Source: FEN-1219 sp963817615 (GTDB lineage Bacteria > Pseudomonadota > Gammaproteobacteria > Steroidobacterales > Rariloculaceae). From it: a stretch of 64,000 bases of DNA. The notes under the pieces were generated by a model. That model worked only from the letters and a program-made list of their open reading frames with translations. It had not been told where the DNA came from and searched no databases. Positions within the stretch are counted from its first letter, which is position 1; every line of letters begins with the position of its first letter. The stretch is taken from assembly GCA_963817615.1 (NCBI GenBank), contig CAWFPH010000001.1, forward strand, positions 1-64,000, read 5' to 3'. This document shows positions 55,913-64,000 of the stretch, piece after piece. A program made the translations under genes and the position numbers.

Positions 55913-56143
55913 GCGTTGCGCATGCAACTGTTTGGTCTTAGGTTAGCACCGCGTCGCCGCTCCGCTCAAATTAAAGTCCTCCGCCGCGGAGCTTTACCGC
56001 GCGCCGGCCGGCCGCTTGCACGGTGCTCGAGAGAGACATAATCAGGCCGGGTCGCCGTCTACCGCGCTGGATCGATCTCGCGATTTCGCACCGCGACGCG
56101 ACCGGCATCTGCTGCTCCGAAACGGGAGCCGAAGCCGCTGCCG
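55913..56143. other. Intergenic region upstream of the lipoprotein gene
   Basis: About 230 bases; a GTTGCATGCGCAAC inverted repeat lies just before the lipoprotein start (near 55913-55926). No gene supported. Confidence 0.3.
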
Positions 56144-56473
56144 CTACCACCCGACGCCGAGCTTCACTGCGAGCAGCACCGCGGTGCCGACGACGATCGT
56201 GCCGAGGATGCCGCGCCGCCACCAGAAATAGACGGTGGCGGCCGCGGCGGCCAGCAAACGCGGGTCGCGCCAGGTGTCGACGACCGCGCCGTTCGTGAGG
56301 AACACTTCGGGTGCGACGATCGCCGCGAGCGCCGCGAGCGGCGCATAGCGCAGACCGTTCATCAGCCACGGCGGCAGCGGCCATTCGCGTTCGGACAATA
56401 GAAAGAACCCGCGGGTCACGACCGTGATCGCGGCCATCCCGAGAGTGGCGAAGAGCACCTGCGCGGCGGACAT
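56144..56473 (-). CDS. azlD: AzlD-type branched-chain amino acid export subunit
   Basis: The 109-residue product has four hydrophobic segments (VLFATLGMAAITVVTRGFFL; LRYAPLAALAAIVAPEVFLT; LLAAAAATVYFWW; ILGTIVVGTAVLLAVK), the AzlD pattern including TRxxFLL and YAPLAALAAIVxPE. Its ATG overlaps the AzlC stop by one base (TGATG), so translation is coupled. AzlC and AzlD form an exporter for branched-chain amino acids or analogues in the inner membrane. Confidence 0.88.
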   Translation of the reverse strand: MSAAQVLFATLGMAAITVVTRGFFLLSEREWPLPPWLMNGLRYAPLAALAAIVAPEVFLTNGAVVDTWRDPRLLAAAAATVYFWWRRGILGTIVVGTAVLLAVKLGVGW

Positions 56474-57234
56474 CAGTGCCGCACTTGCGTCGTCTCGGGC
56501 CAGTGCCGGTCGAGCACCATCCCGACGGCAACGCCCGCGAGAATCGCAACCACGACGTTGAGCTTGAGCGGCAGGTGGAACGCCGCGACGGCCGCAGCCG
56601 CCGCGACGCCCGACGCAATCCAGCGGTTGCGGCCGGACAGCATCGAATAGGCGAGACCGAGCAGCGCAAGGACGCCCGCGAAATCCAGGCCCCACTCGCT
56701 CGGAACCCGATCGGCAAGCGCGATGCCGAGCAAAGCCGGCACCTGCCAACTGATCCAGCCCCAACTCGCGTTGCCCAAGAAGTACGGAATTTGCTCAGGG
56801 TCCGGCTGGAGAGTGGGGAAGCGGCGCAAGAAGAGCACGTAGGTGAGATCACCGGCCAGGTACGTGAACGCGAGCCGCTGCAAGCGCGGTAGATGGCCGA
56901 AGTAGCGCCGCCAATGCGCGCTGAAGATCACGAAGCGCAGGTTCATGCAGCATGCGGCCGCCCAGATCACCCATAGCGGCGCGTCCGCCGCGATCAGCGG
57001 CAGCGCTGCGAGCTGTGCACTGCCGGCGTTGACCAAAACGCTCATCAGCACCGCGAGCGGCAGGCTCAAGCCGCTCTTGATCATTGCGACGCCGGTGACG
57101 AGGCCCCACGCCGAGATGCCGAGCGACGGCGCGAACATTTCCTTTATGCCGCGCTGAAACTCTTCCCGCCAAGTCAAGTTCGTCGCCGCTCCGGTCGCGT
57201 TGGCCGACCGCACATCCTGTCGGCAACCGTGCAC
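56473..57234 (-). CDS. azlC: AzlC-type branched-chain amino acid permease
   Basis: A multi-helix protein with AzlC hallmarks: FQRGIKEMFAPSLGISAWG, SVLVNAGSAQLAALPLIAAD, NLRFVIFSAHWRRYFG and the YLAGDLTYVLFLRRF segment. About 253 residues. A GTG at 57234 is taken as start; a later ATG (about residue 33) would cut into the first helix region. It is followed by azlD with overlap. Function: partner of AzlD in amino acid efflux. Confidence 0.88.
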   Translation of the reverse strand: MHGCRQDVRSANATGAATNLTWREEFQRGIKEMFAPSLGISAWGLVTGVAMIKSGLSLPLAVLMSVLVNAGSAQLAALPLIAADAPLWVIWAAACCMNLRFVIFSAHWRRYFGHLPRLQRLAFTYLAGDLTYVLFLRRFPTLQPDPEQIPYFLGNASWGWISWQVPALLGIALADRVPSEWGLDFAGVLALLGLAYSMLSGRNRWIASGVAAAAAVAAFHLPLKLNVVVAILAGVAVGMVLDRHWPETTQVRH

Positions 57235-57461
57235 CGGTGCAATGGCCGTTCGGACGAACTCGCGCGGCGAGGGAAGGGACTTATCATCGAGTTCGCGGAC
57301 GGCACGCGGCTGCTCGTGGCGGACCGGCAGCTCGACAATTCTCGGTCACCTGGTTGCGATGAGCGTCCTGCCGAACGAGCGCAGACGGTCCCCAGCCGCT
57401 TCGCGGGCAACGGGCCGGATTCGCGAGCGGAAGCCGCTCAGGCCGTCGACGGTGCGGCGGC

Positions 57462-58166
57462 TCAGCTGTTCTCCGTACCCACCGCGAGCACGATGAGCAC
57501 CGCATAGTCCTGCTTGTTGCAGTGCGGGACCGGCGGCATCGCGGCGCCCGGTGTCACCGGGAAATCGCTTTGCTTCGCGTCGGCCGGCGAGCATGCCGCG
57601 GCGCCGTTCGCCGGCGTATAGCGAGCCGAGCGGCACCGCAGATGCGTCACGTCGTAGACCGATGCGTTGTCGTCGAGCTGCCAACGCTGCGTGCCGTCCG
57701 CCGCCATCGGCTGCACGGTGAGCACCGTCGTCACCGCGCGGGCGCCCGTGACCACGTATTGACCGGCCGGAAGCGGGAACTCCGGCTGCTCCATGATCAA
57801 GCCGTGCTCCTCCAGCCACCAATCCTTGTTGTCGAAGCGCCATCGGGCGGGCGCGACGCCGCCGGCGGCTTTCAGTCGCTCGTACTCGTCGAGCTGCACG
57901 CCGCGCGGCCCCGGATCTTGCCGCCACAGACCCCACTGCTGCGCATTGTCGCCTGAGCTCGCCTTCGGGTCGCTCAACGCGGCGATGTATTGCGTGGGCA
58001 CGCGGCGGAACTTCGTCGGCCGCGGCGCCGCCAGCGCAGCGGGGACCCACGCGACGCCGGCGGCCGCGGCTCCGGCGACGAGCAGCGAGCGGCGGCTCAG
58101 GCCGTTGCCGCAGGGCTCGAATGCGGTCGATTCGCTGGATGCGCCGATCTTCTGTTCACGTTTCAT
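57462..58166 (-). CDS. Tat-exported protein of unknown function
   Basis: A twin-arginine signal (LSRRSLLVAGAAAAGVAWVP) makes export in folded form likely, so it may carry a cofactor. The mature part has WGLWRQDPGPRGVQLDEYER, RWRFDNKDWWLEEHGLIMEQ and several cysteines (LRCRSARY, AACSPAD, PHCNKQDY). No known domain. It is the last gene of the minus-strand operon, about 80 bases after the radical SAM gene. The ATG is the first before the signal. Confidence 0.75.
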   Translation of the reverse strand: MKREQKIGASSESTAFEPCGNGLSRRSLLVAGAAAAGVAWVPAALAAPRPTKFRRVPTQYIAALSDPKASSGDNAQQWGLWRQDPGPRGVQLDEYERLKAAGGVAPARWRFDNKDWWLEEHGLIMEQPEFPLPAGQYVVTGARAVTTVLTVQPMAADGTQRWQLDDNASVYDVTHLRCRSARYTPANGAAACSPADAKQSDFPVTPGAAMPPVPHCNKQDYAVLIVLAVGTENS

Positions 58167-58247
58167 CGCGTGCGCTCCTCTATATCTGTCGCCGGTCAGC
58201 TCTCATCCTAACGCCGCGGCCGGCCTTCGGGTAGACGAGCCCGCCGT

Positions 58248-59162
58248 TCAGCTCCGGATCTCGCTGCAGGACGCACCGTAGGCGAAGCAGCTGTAGCAGC
58301 GGTGGTGGTGCAGCGAGACGCGCTTCGCCAGGCTCTCGGCCAATGTGCCGCCGAGATCGTATGAGGCATCGTCGTCCACGAGCGTGCAGGCGTAGACCCG
58401 CATCCGGCCGTTGCGCTTGATGACCATCTTCGAGAACGCGCACATGAACCCGCGCCGCGACTCCTCCGACTGATAGGTGGTCATGCACTGCTCGGTGACT
58501 CTCGGCACCTGCGGCTGGGCACCCGGCAGCAGGAAGTCCGGGAAGCCGACGAGCGTCGTGGTGCGCGGTAGTCCGTGAGCCGCGAACAGCGCGGCGAAGG
58601 ACTCCGCGATGGCGGTCGTGTCCTCGCCTTGCTCGGTCTGCCGCGCGACGGACACTTTGAACCCGAGGTTTCGCAGCGCTTCGAGCGCGGCCCAAGACTT
58701 GTCGAAGTTGCCCGCGCCTCTGCCTGCGTCGTGGCGCGCACGATCCGCGTAGTCGATGCTCACGCGAAAGGCGACCGGGTGCGGCTGTGCGCGAAGCTCG
58801 GCGATTTGGCGCAGACGTTTCAAGACCGCATCCGTCCCGTTCGTGAGCACCAAGCACGGACGCCATCGCGACGCGTACTTCAGGATGTCGACGATGCTCT
58901 TCACGACGAACGGCTCGCCGCCCGTGAACGAGAACTGCTCGACGCCGATCGCGACGGCCTCGTCGACGAATGGCTCGACGTCGGCCAACGTCATCCGGTC
59001 GAGCCGCCGATCGCCCGGCTTCGAGCCCTCGAGGCAGAACGGGCACGCCAGATTGCAGGCTGTGCCCGTGTGAAACCAAAGCTCCCGCAGCGCGTGCGGT
59101 TGGATGTAGCCGATCGGCGCGGGTCGCTCGGCGGGGCGTGCGGTTTCGACGGTGGCGTTCAT
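58248..59162 (-). CDS. Radical SAM enzyme with C-terminal cysteine cluster
   Basis: CNLACPFC near residue 33 is the CxxxCxxC motif that holds the [4Fe-4S] cluster; FSFTGGEPF is the SAM-binding GGEP motif. The C-terminal part has more cysteines (RVYACTLV, HHHRCYSCFAYGASC), probably an auxiliary cluster (SPASM/twitch-like). About 304 residues. Its ATG overlaps the stop of the glycosyltransferase gene. In this setting it could act in arsenosugar-type or peptide modification, but it lacks the CxxxCxxCH seen in typical ArsS, so the substrate is open. Confidence 0.88.
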   Translation of the reverse strand: MNATVETARPAERPAPIGYIQPHALRELWFHTGTACNLACPFCLEGSKPGDRRLDRMTLADVEPFVDEAVAIGVEQFSFTGGEPFVVKSIVDILKYASRWRPCLVLTNGTDAVLKRLRQIAELRAQPHPVAFRVSIDYADRARHDAGRGAGNFDKSWAALEALRNLGFKVSVARQTEQGEDTTAIAESFAALFAAHGLPRTTTLVGFPDFLLPGAQPQVPRVTEQCMTTYQSEESRRGFMCAFSKMVIKRNGRMRVYACTLVDDDASYDLGGTLAESLAKRVSLHHHRCYSCFAYGASCSEIRS

Positions 59163-59869
59163 GGGCGTTGCTCGCCCTTCGAGCGTAGCAGCCGCCGGTA
59201 GCTCGCGGCCAGCGCTTCGGGCCGGGCGCCGAGCATGAAGCGCAGCGCGAGCCAACGGTTTCCGAGCGTGCGCCGCCACCAGCCGTCGCGCTCCCACCGC
59301 CGTGTCGCGACCCCGAGCGCGCGCGGCAGCACGCGAAACGTGTGCCGAGCCCTCAGACGCCTCACGAGCCGCGCTTCCTCGAACAGAGGCTGCGGCGCGA
59401 ATCCGCCGCAGGCGAGGTAGGCGTCGCGGCGCACGAAGATGCCCTGGTCGCCGTATACCATCCCGCCGCAGCGCACCCGCAGCGCGACGAGCGACGCAAG
59501 CAGCGCCTTGTACCACGTATCGGGGCCCTGGAACGCGAACCGAAAGCAGCCGCTTTCGGCGCCGGCGCGCAGCGCCGCGGCGATCGCCTGCAGCGCGTCG
59601 GGCGGCGGCGCGGCATCGGCATGCAAAAACCACAGCACGGGTGAGACCGTGGCACGAGCTCCGGCGTCGAGCTGCGCGCCGCGGTTGGCGTCGCCTTCGA
59701 GGTACGCGCACGCTTGCTGGCGGCACAGCTCCGCGACGGCGCGGTCTGCGCGCCCCGAGACCACGACGATCTCGGCCGGACTTTGCTGTCGCAGCCGCGG
59801 CAGCAACGCGGCGAGCGTCGCTTGGTCGTCGAGCACCGGAATCACGACCGCAACGTCGAGGCCGCTCAC
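59159..59869 (-). CDS. TIGR04283-like family 2 glycosyltransferase
   Basis: A GT-A fold: VAVVIPVLDDQATLAALLPR, EIVVVSGRAD, NRGAQLDAGA and LWFLHADAAPPPDAL (the DxD-like metal site), then VYGDQGIFVRRDAYLACGGF and the LFEEARLVRRLR segment. These are the motifs of the TIGR04283 transferases that accompany radical SAM enzymes. 236 residues from a GTG whose G-T-G-A overlaps the VTT gene stop; its own stop overlaps the radical SAM start. Confidence 0.85.
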   Translation of the reverse strand: MSGLDVAVVIPVLDDQATLAALLPRLRQQSPAEIVVVSGRADRAVAELCRQQACAYLEGDANRGAQLDAGARATVSPVLWFLHADAAPPPDALQAIAAALRAGAESGCFRFAFQGPDTWYKALLASLVALRVRCGGMVYGDQGIFVRRDAYLACGGFAPQPLFEEARLVRRLRARHTFRVLPRALGVATRRWERDGWWRRTLGNRWLALRFMLGARPEALAASYRRLLRSKGEQRP

Positions 59870-60585
59870 TGTGCGCCGCCGCGCGGCGCCGCGCAGGGCA
59901 CCGCCGCAAGCCGGTCGCGCAGCGTGCGCGTCGCGCGTCGCGTCACGAGCACGGTCACGGTCGCCGTCGCGAGCAGGCCGACGACGAGCAGTACGCGAGC
60001 GGTCCAGCCCGTGTCGAGATCGCCGACCGCGAGGTCGGCGACGCTCTTCGCGAGCGACCCGATGTACACGTGCAGCACGGTGGCCGGCAGCATGCCGATG
60101 AAGCTCGCGAGCACGTAGTCCCGAAAACGAACGGCCGTGAGCGCAAACCCGTAGTTGAGCAGGTTGAACGGGAAAAGCGGCGATAGGCGCGTGAGCAGGA
60201 CGATCGCGAAGCCGTCGGCGTGCGTCGCGGCATCGAGCGCTTCGAACCGGGGCAGCCCGGCGATGCGGCGCGCAACCCACGCGCGCAGCACGAACCGGCC
60301 GACGAGGAACGCCGCGGCGGCCCCGAGCACGCTCCCGGCGGATACGAGCGGGACGCCGAGCGGCACGCCGAACAGGAATCCCGCCGCGAGCGCGAGAATC
60401 GTGCCGGGCACCGCGAGCACGGTTGCGAGCACGTAAGCCGCGACGAACAGCGCGCCGGCATCGCGCGGGTGCTGGCGCGCCGAGACGACCGCGTCGGCGA
60501 GCCATGGATGCTGCAGCGATGCAGCCGCGGCTACGGCGATCGCCACGACCAGCACGACGAGCACGGCCGTGCGAAGCGGCGTCAT
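59866..60585 (-). CDS. TVP38/TMEM64 (VTT/DedA-like) membrane protein
   Basis: Membrane segments with the VTT signatures: FVAAYVLATVLAVPGTILAL, GFLFGVPLGVPLVSAGSVLG, LTRLSPLFPFNLLNYGFALT and SFIGMLPATVLHVYIG. About 239 residues, six or so helices. ATGA overlap with the upstream TIGR04282-like gene and GTGA with the next, so it belongs to the operon. Role in the pathway is unknown; the family moves lipids or keeps membrane homeostasis. Confidence 0.88.
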   Translation of the reverse strand: MTPLRTAVLVVLVVAIAVAAAASLQHPWLADAVVSARQHPRDAGALFVAAYVLATVLAVPGTILALAAGFLFGVPLGVPLVSAGSVLGAAAAFLVGRFVLRAWVARRIAGLPRFEALDAATHADGFAIVLLTRLSPLFPFNLLNYGFALTAVRFRDYVLASFIGMLPATVLHVYIGSLAKSVADLAVGDLDTGWTARVLLVVGLLATATVTVLVTRRATRTLRDRLAAVPCAAPRGGAQ

Positions 60586-61244
60586 GGGATCGCGAGATCC
60601 GTCTGCGCGGCGAGCCACTGGCACAGCGCGCGGCGAGCCGGGCGCGGGTCACGCTCGAGGTCTTGCCGCAGTGCGAGCAGATCCTCGAGCCAGTCGACGT
60701 CGCGCAGCGGCTCGAGCAGCGCCGCGCGGGCGCCCGCGTCGGTGCAGCGCGTCTGCAGCGCCGCGAACAGCGCGTCCGTGCTCCACGGCAGCGCCGCGAG
60801 ATCGGGCCAGCGGCCCCGCACGCCCATCAGCACCACGCCGCCGTCGAGCGCGGGTCCGAAGACCACGTCGCGGTCGGCCAGGGCCGCGGCCGCGCGCTCG
60901 GCATAAGCCGTGTCGAGGACCGGACAGTCGATGCCGATGAATATCTGGCGCTCGAAGCCGCGCTCTAGGAGGGTGTCATTCACGTGATTGATGCGCTCGC
61001 CGAGATTGTCGCCGCGCTGCACGACGCAGGTGTCCGCGGCGCAAGGCTCTAGCGCTGCCACCTCGTCTGGCGTGGAGGGCGCGAGGCACACGGGCCCCGG
61101 CCAGGCCGCCAGGTCCTCGCGGGCGCACGCGATCAGCCGCCGCGCGAGCTCGGTGCCACGCCGCTCGCCGATGCGCGCGGCGACGCGCTGTTTCGACCGA
61201 GCGGCCGACTTCATCATCAGGACCATACAGCATTCGGCGGCCAT
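60582..61244 (-). CDS. TIGR04282/DUF2064-like nucleotidyl- or glycosyltransferase
   Basis: A Rossmann-like transferase: N-terminal MVLMMKSAARSKQRVAARIG, then QRGDNLGERINHV, FIGIDCPVLDTAYAERAA (the D-x-P/DCP motif) and FGPALDGGVVLMGVRG, all typical for the TIGR04282 group. 220 residues from the ATG at 61244, which directly precedes the conserved start. First gene of the four-gene overlapping operon. The natural substrate is unknown. Confidence 0.82.
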   Translation of the reverse strand: MAAECCMVLMMKSAARSKQRVAARIGERRGTELARRLIACAREDLAAWPGPVCLAPSTPDEVAALEPCAADTCVVQRGDNLGERINHVNDTLLERGFERQIFIGIDCPVLDTAYAERAAAALADRDVVFGPALDGGVVLMGVRGRWPDLAALPWSTDALFAALQTRCTDAGARAALLEPLRDVDWLEDLLALRQDLERDPRPARRALCQWLAAQTDLAIP

Positions 61245-61392
61245 CGTTTCAGGCGTCTCCGCGCCGGCGCCGCGCGGCCGGGGAGCGGTGGCAAATCTTG
61301 AGCTTCGGCATTGGACGCGGACCCGAGAGCGGCGTACTTTTTGTATCTTATCGTGGCCGTAACGTTTGGTTTTCGCGGCTGCAGGAGAGGTT

Positions 61393-62832
61393 ATGGACCG
61401 GATCAAGCCGACGATGCGAACCGCGCTGCTCGCGGCCGGGGCTACGCTGCTCATGGCCACCGCGCACGCCCAGATCAACGACTCCATCCGCGGCGCCCCG
61501 AGCGAGGCCAACTACTTCATCGGCACGCCGAAAGGTTGGAAGCAACCGATGACGGCTTGGGGCGAGCCCGATATTCAGGCAACGCTCAACATGATGCAGG
61601 CAGCCGGTGTGCCGCTCGAGCGCTGCGCCTCGAGCCACCGCTACGGCGCGCCGCCCTGCGACATGGACAAGAAATGGCTTACGGAAGAGGAGTACCAGGC
61701 GCGCGTGAAGGCCGCGGAGGAGCGGGGTGACCCGTCGCGCAAGCTGTTCGCCGAGGGAAAAGTCGGCGCCGCGATTCAAGCGGGCGTCGTCGACCCGAGC
61801 ATCCCACAACGCATGACGAACCTGATCGTCGATCCGCCGAACGGCTTGCTGCCGGAGCTCACGGCCGAGGGCAAGCGCCGTGCGCTGAAGATGAAGAGCG
61901 ACTGGCCGCTGCCGGGCGAGGATCCGGTGTTCGAGGGCCCGCAGGATTTCGACAGCTGGGACCGCTGCATCACGCGCGGCATGCCGTCGATGATGATGCC
62001 TTACCGCTACAACGGCGGCTTCGCGATCCGGCAGGCGCCCGGCATCGTGGTCTTCGACATCGAAATGATTCACGAGTCGCGCATCATTCACATGGACGGC
62101 CGTCCGGCCCCCTCGCCGAAGGTCAAGCAGTACTTGGGCTACTCGCGCGGGCACTGGGAAGGCGGCACCCTCGTCGTCGAGACGACGAACTACAAGGAGG
62201 GTCCGCCGATGATCAACCTCGCGGTCGTCGGCTCGCCGCCCGGCAATCGCTTCCCGATGAGCGATCAGATGAAGACGACGGAGCGCATCACGCGGCTGAA
62301 CGACGACTGGTTCCTCTACGAGATCAAGACGGAGGACCCGGTGGTGCTCACGCGCTCGTTCACGGTGCGCTATCCCATGCGCAACGACCCGTCGTACTGG
62401 TGGCCGGAGTACGCCTGCCACGAGGACAACACGATCATCCCGAACTACGTCTCCACGAACCGCTACGAGCGCGCGCATCCGGCGAACGAGGAGGCGAAGC
62501 CGATCGAGGTGACGCCGTCCGTTGCGGATGCTCTGGCCGGCAAGTGGGTCGGCCGCCCGCGCATCGTGACGGTGGATGACGACATCGAGCTGCAGTTCAC
62601 GAAGAACAAGGACGGCACGGTCGTCGGCAAGCTCATCGGCACGAGCTTCGGCAAGATCGACAAGCCGCTGCGCGACTTCAAGGTCATGGACCGCGAGTTG
62701 CGCTTCCAGTTGCCGAACACTAATCCGTGGAGCTTCGCAGGCAAGCTCGCCGATGACGGCACCATCGTCGGCATCGTGAGCAGCGCCCAAGGCGGGCTGC
62801 CCATCACGTTCAAGCGCACGTCGGGCGGCTGA
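61393..62832 (+). CDS. Secreted protein of unknown function, 479 aa
   Basis: AGGAGAGG lies just before the ATG and a signal peptide follows (TALLAAGATLLMATAHAQI). The mature protein has RCASSHRYGAPPCD, a central block of Met-rich and Tyr-rich sequence (RGMPSMMMPYRYNGG) and a beta-rich lipocalin-like region (EGGTLVVETTNYKEGPPMIN; ERITRLNDDWFLYEIKTEDP; RNDPSYWWPEYACHEDN), ending in a second beta domain (LAGKWVGRPRIVTVDD). It belongs to the same broad secreted family as 790-2178 and the remnant at 19977. Function unknown. Confidence 0.85.
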   Translation: MDRIKPTMRTALLAAGATLLMATAHAQINDSIRGAPSEANYFIGTPKGWKQPMTAWGEPDIQATLNMMQAAGVPLERCASSHRYGAPPCDMDKKWLTEEEYQARVKAAEERGDPSRKLFAEGKVGAAIQAGVVDPSIPQRMTNLIVDPPNGLLPELTAEGKRRALKMKSDWPLPGEDPVFEGPQDFDSWDRCITRGMPSMMMPYRYNGGFAIRQAPGIVVFDIEMIHESRIIHMDGRPAPSPKVKQYLGYSRGHWEGGTLVVETTNYKEGPPMINLAVVGSPPGNRFPMSDQMKTTERITRLNDDWFLYEIKTEDPVVLTRSFTVRYPMRNDPSYWWPEYACHEDNTIIPNYVSTNRYERAHPANEEAKPIEVTPSVADALAGKWVGRPRIVTVDDDIELQFTKNKDGTVVGKLIGTSFGKIDKPLRDFKVMDRELRFQLPNTNPWSFAGKLADDGTIVGIVSSAQGGLPITFKRTSGG

Positions 62833-62898
62833 CGCCGACCTCGTGCGGCGCATCCTCCGGGGCCCGCGCTTCGCATTCGATGCGGAACGCGGGCCCGG

Positions 62899-64000
62899 CT
62901 ATTTCACGAGCGGCGTAAGCACCGCCGCGAGCTCGTCGGCGGCGTTCGCGGCGCGCACGAGGTGCGGGTAGCGCGGCCCGTCGAAATACTCGACGTCGAA
63001 CGTCTTGAAGTAGTCCGCGCTCTCGACGAGCAGCGCGATTGGCGTATGTCCGTGCTGCGCTTGAGCGAGCGCATCGTCGAGCACTTCGGCCGCGTATCTT
63101 CTGCCGTTCACGGCGACGAGCTTCATCCCGGGGCTCACGCCCGCTTTCGCGGCCGGACCACCTTCGACGGTGTCGACGATCGTGGCGTCCTTGTCGATGC
63201 TCAAGCCTATCGACCACTCGCGGTCTATTCCCTTCGAGCGCTTTTCGCGGAGCGCGACCGCGTCGTTCTTCTCGGCCGTGTACTCGAGCCGCCACCCGCT
63301 GCGGTCGAGTGCGCTCGCGAGCGCGCGCGTGTCGGGGGCGTCGAGATGCCGCCGGATGAACGCTCGCCAGTCGTTCGGCGCGATTCGCGCGAGCGCTGCA
63401 TAGACGTCCGCCTCTTTGTAGGGCTTGACGGCGGGCTCGCCGGCCGGGCCCGCGTAGAACGCCTTCATGAAGTCCGCGAGCGTCGCTTGGCCGCCGCTCC
63501 TAGCGCGCAGCTCCTCGTCGACGTCGTACCAAAGGAAGATCGATGCGTCGTAGAAGTCGGTGCCGCGCCGCGCGGACTCCCAGGACGAGGACGTCTCGTA
63601 GAGCGCTTGTGCCGCAACGGCCGTGTCGGCGAGCGGCCGCCAGCGCGCACCCGGCTCGTTCTCGAAGTACGCCGCGAGCGCGGCAAGCTGCTCGCGGTAG
63701 AGCTTCGGCGTGATCAGGCCGGCGCGCGTGGCGAGCACGTCGCCCCAGAACTCCGTGAGCCCTTCGTAGACCCACAGGAGCGAGGCGTCCATCGGCTTCT
63801 GGTAGTCCGGCGAAAGCAGCCCCGCCGGCCGGCGATATTTGCCGTTCCAGCTGTGCACGTACTCGTGGCCGAGCAGGCTCGCCACGTTCATCCGCGTGTC
63901 GTCATCGAGCAGTGCGCGCTCCTCGCGGCGATCGTCGCTCGACTCGTGGTGCTCGAGCCCGAAGTGCGCGACGTAGTCGGACAGCGACAAGAGCCAGGTG
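62899..64000 (-). CDS. M61-type glycyl aminopeptidase, 3' part
   Basis: The open frame runs from the window edge to a stop at 62899. It has the zinc site LGHEYVHSWNGK (HExxH) with the third ligand in YEGLTEFWGD, then a helical region and a C-terminal PDZ domain (SIGLSIDKDATIVDTV, AAKAGVSPGMKLVAVNGR). This is the layout of M61 peptidases (PDZ-containing, periplasmic). The N-terminal beta domain lies beyond the window. It converges with the secreted-protein gene. Confidence 0.9.
   Translation of the reverse strand, partial: TWLLSLSDYVAHFGLEHHESSDDRREERALLDDDTRMNVASLLGHEYVHSWNGKYRRPAGLLSPDYQKPMDASLLWVYEGLTEFWGDVLATRAGLITPKLYREQLAALAAYFENEPGARWRPLADTAVAAQALYETSSSWESARRGTDFYDASIFLWYDVDEELRARSGGQATLADFMKAFYAGPAGEPAVKPYKEADVYAALARIAPNDWRAFIRRHLDAPDTRALASALDRSGWRLEYTAEKNDAVALREKRSKGIDREWSIGLSIDKDATIVDTVEGGPAAKAGVSPGMKLVAVNGRRYAAEVLDDALAQAQHGHTPIALLVESADYFKTFDVEYFDGPRYPHLVRAANAADELAAVLTPLVK

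Noticed and set aside
57235..57461. Short plus-strand frame (LIIEFADGTRLLVADRQLDN)
   Set aside because: Protein-like for about 20 residues, but no start signal, no continuation and overlaps flanking genes.

Overview
The window is high-GC chromosomal DNA (visibly lower GC near 30.8-32.6 and 39-43 kb). A SusC-like-sized TonB-dependent receptor, a TetR regulator, families of secreted proteins of unknown function, AzlCD, MacA/MacB-type export genes and several Hanks-type Ser/Thr kinases all fit a gammaproteobacterium, perhaps of the Steroidobacterales/Xanthomonadales type. That placement is inference; there is no rRNA gene. About a dozen genes carry frameshifts or internal stops, some at runs of C or G, so part of the decay could be read error; the truncations by insertion-sequence pieces are real structure.

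Layout. 0-6.4 kb: secreted proteins of one family, an intact kinase with a WD40-like sensor, and an eroded kinase paralogue. 6.4-11.5 kb: the most interesting block: two PycTM-like membrane proteins, a CotH-like kinase-fold protein, a class III nucleotide cyclase with an FHA domain, and a metallophosphatase fused to a kinase-fold domain two bases upstream of the cyclase. Together they look like a cyclic-nucleotide-to-membrane-effector circuit (Pycsar-like) wired to protein phosphorylation. 12-36.4 kb: six truncated copies of one IS91-family element, all on the + strand, separated by broken genes and foreign fragments: a hydrolase, a TonB receptor with divergent TetR regulator, a frameshifted Lhr helicase, a kinase/FGE/hydrolase fusion, integron-cassette-like DNA with attC-like sites, OsmC, and an actinobacterial-looking DUF4267 gene. 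36.4-38.9 kb: a GAF/PAS sensor histidine kinase (frameshifted).

39-43.4 kb: a small island ending at the 3' end of a tRNA with a CAT anticodon, holding a PD-(D/E)XK-type protein, a two-helix membrane protein, and a two-gene module whose second gene has a HEPN R-x6-H motif. 43.7-50.5 kb: a MacAB-like exporter with two permease pairs arranged as mirror images, then adaptor and ATPase. 50.7-57.2 kb: small proteins, an MHS-type MFS transporter, a large beta-propeller lipoprotein, and AzlCD.

57.4-61.2 kb: a tightly overlapped operon (TIGR04282-like transferase, VTT membrane protein, TIGR04283-like glycosyltransferase, radical SAM enzyme, then a Tat-exported protein). 61.4-64 kb: another secreted family member and the 3' part of an M61-type peptidase gene that runs off the window.
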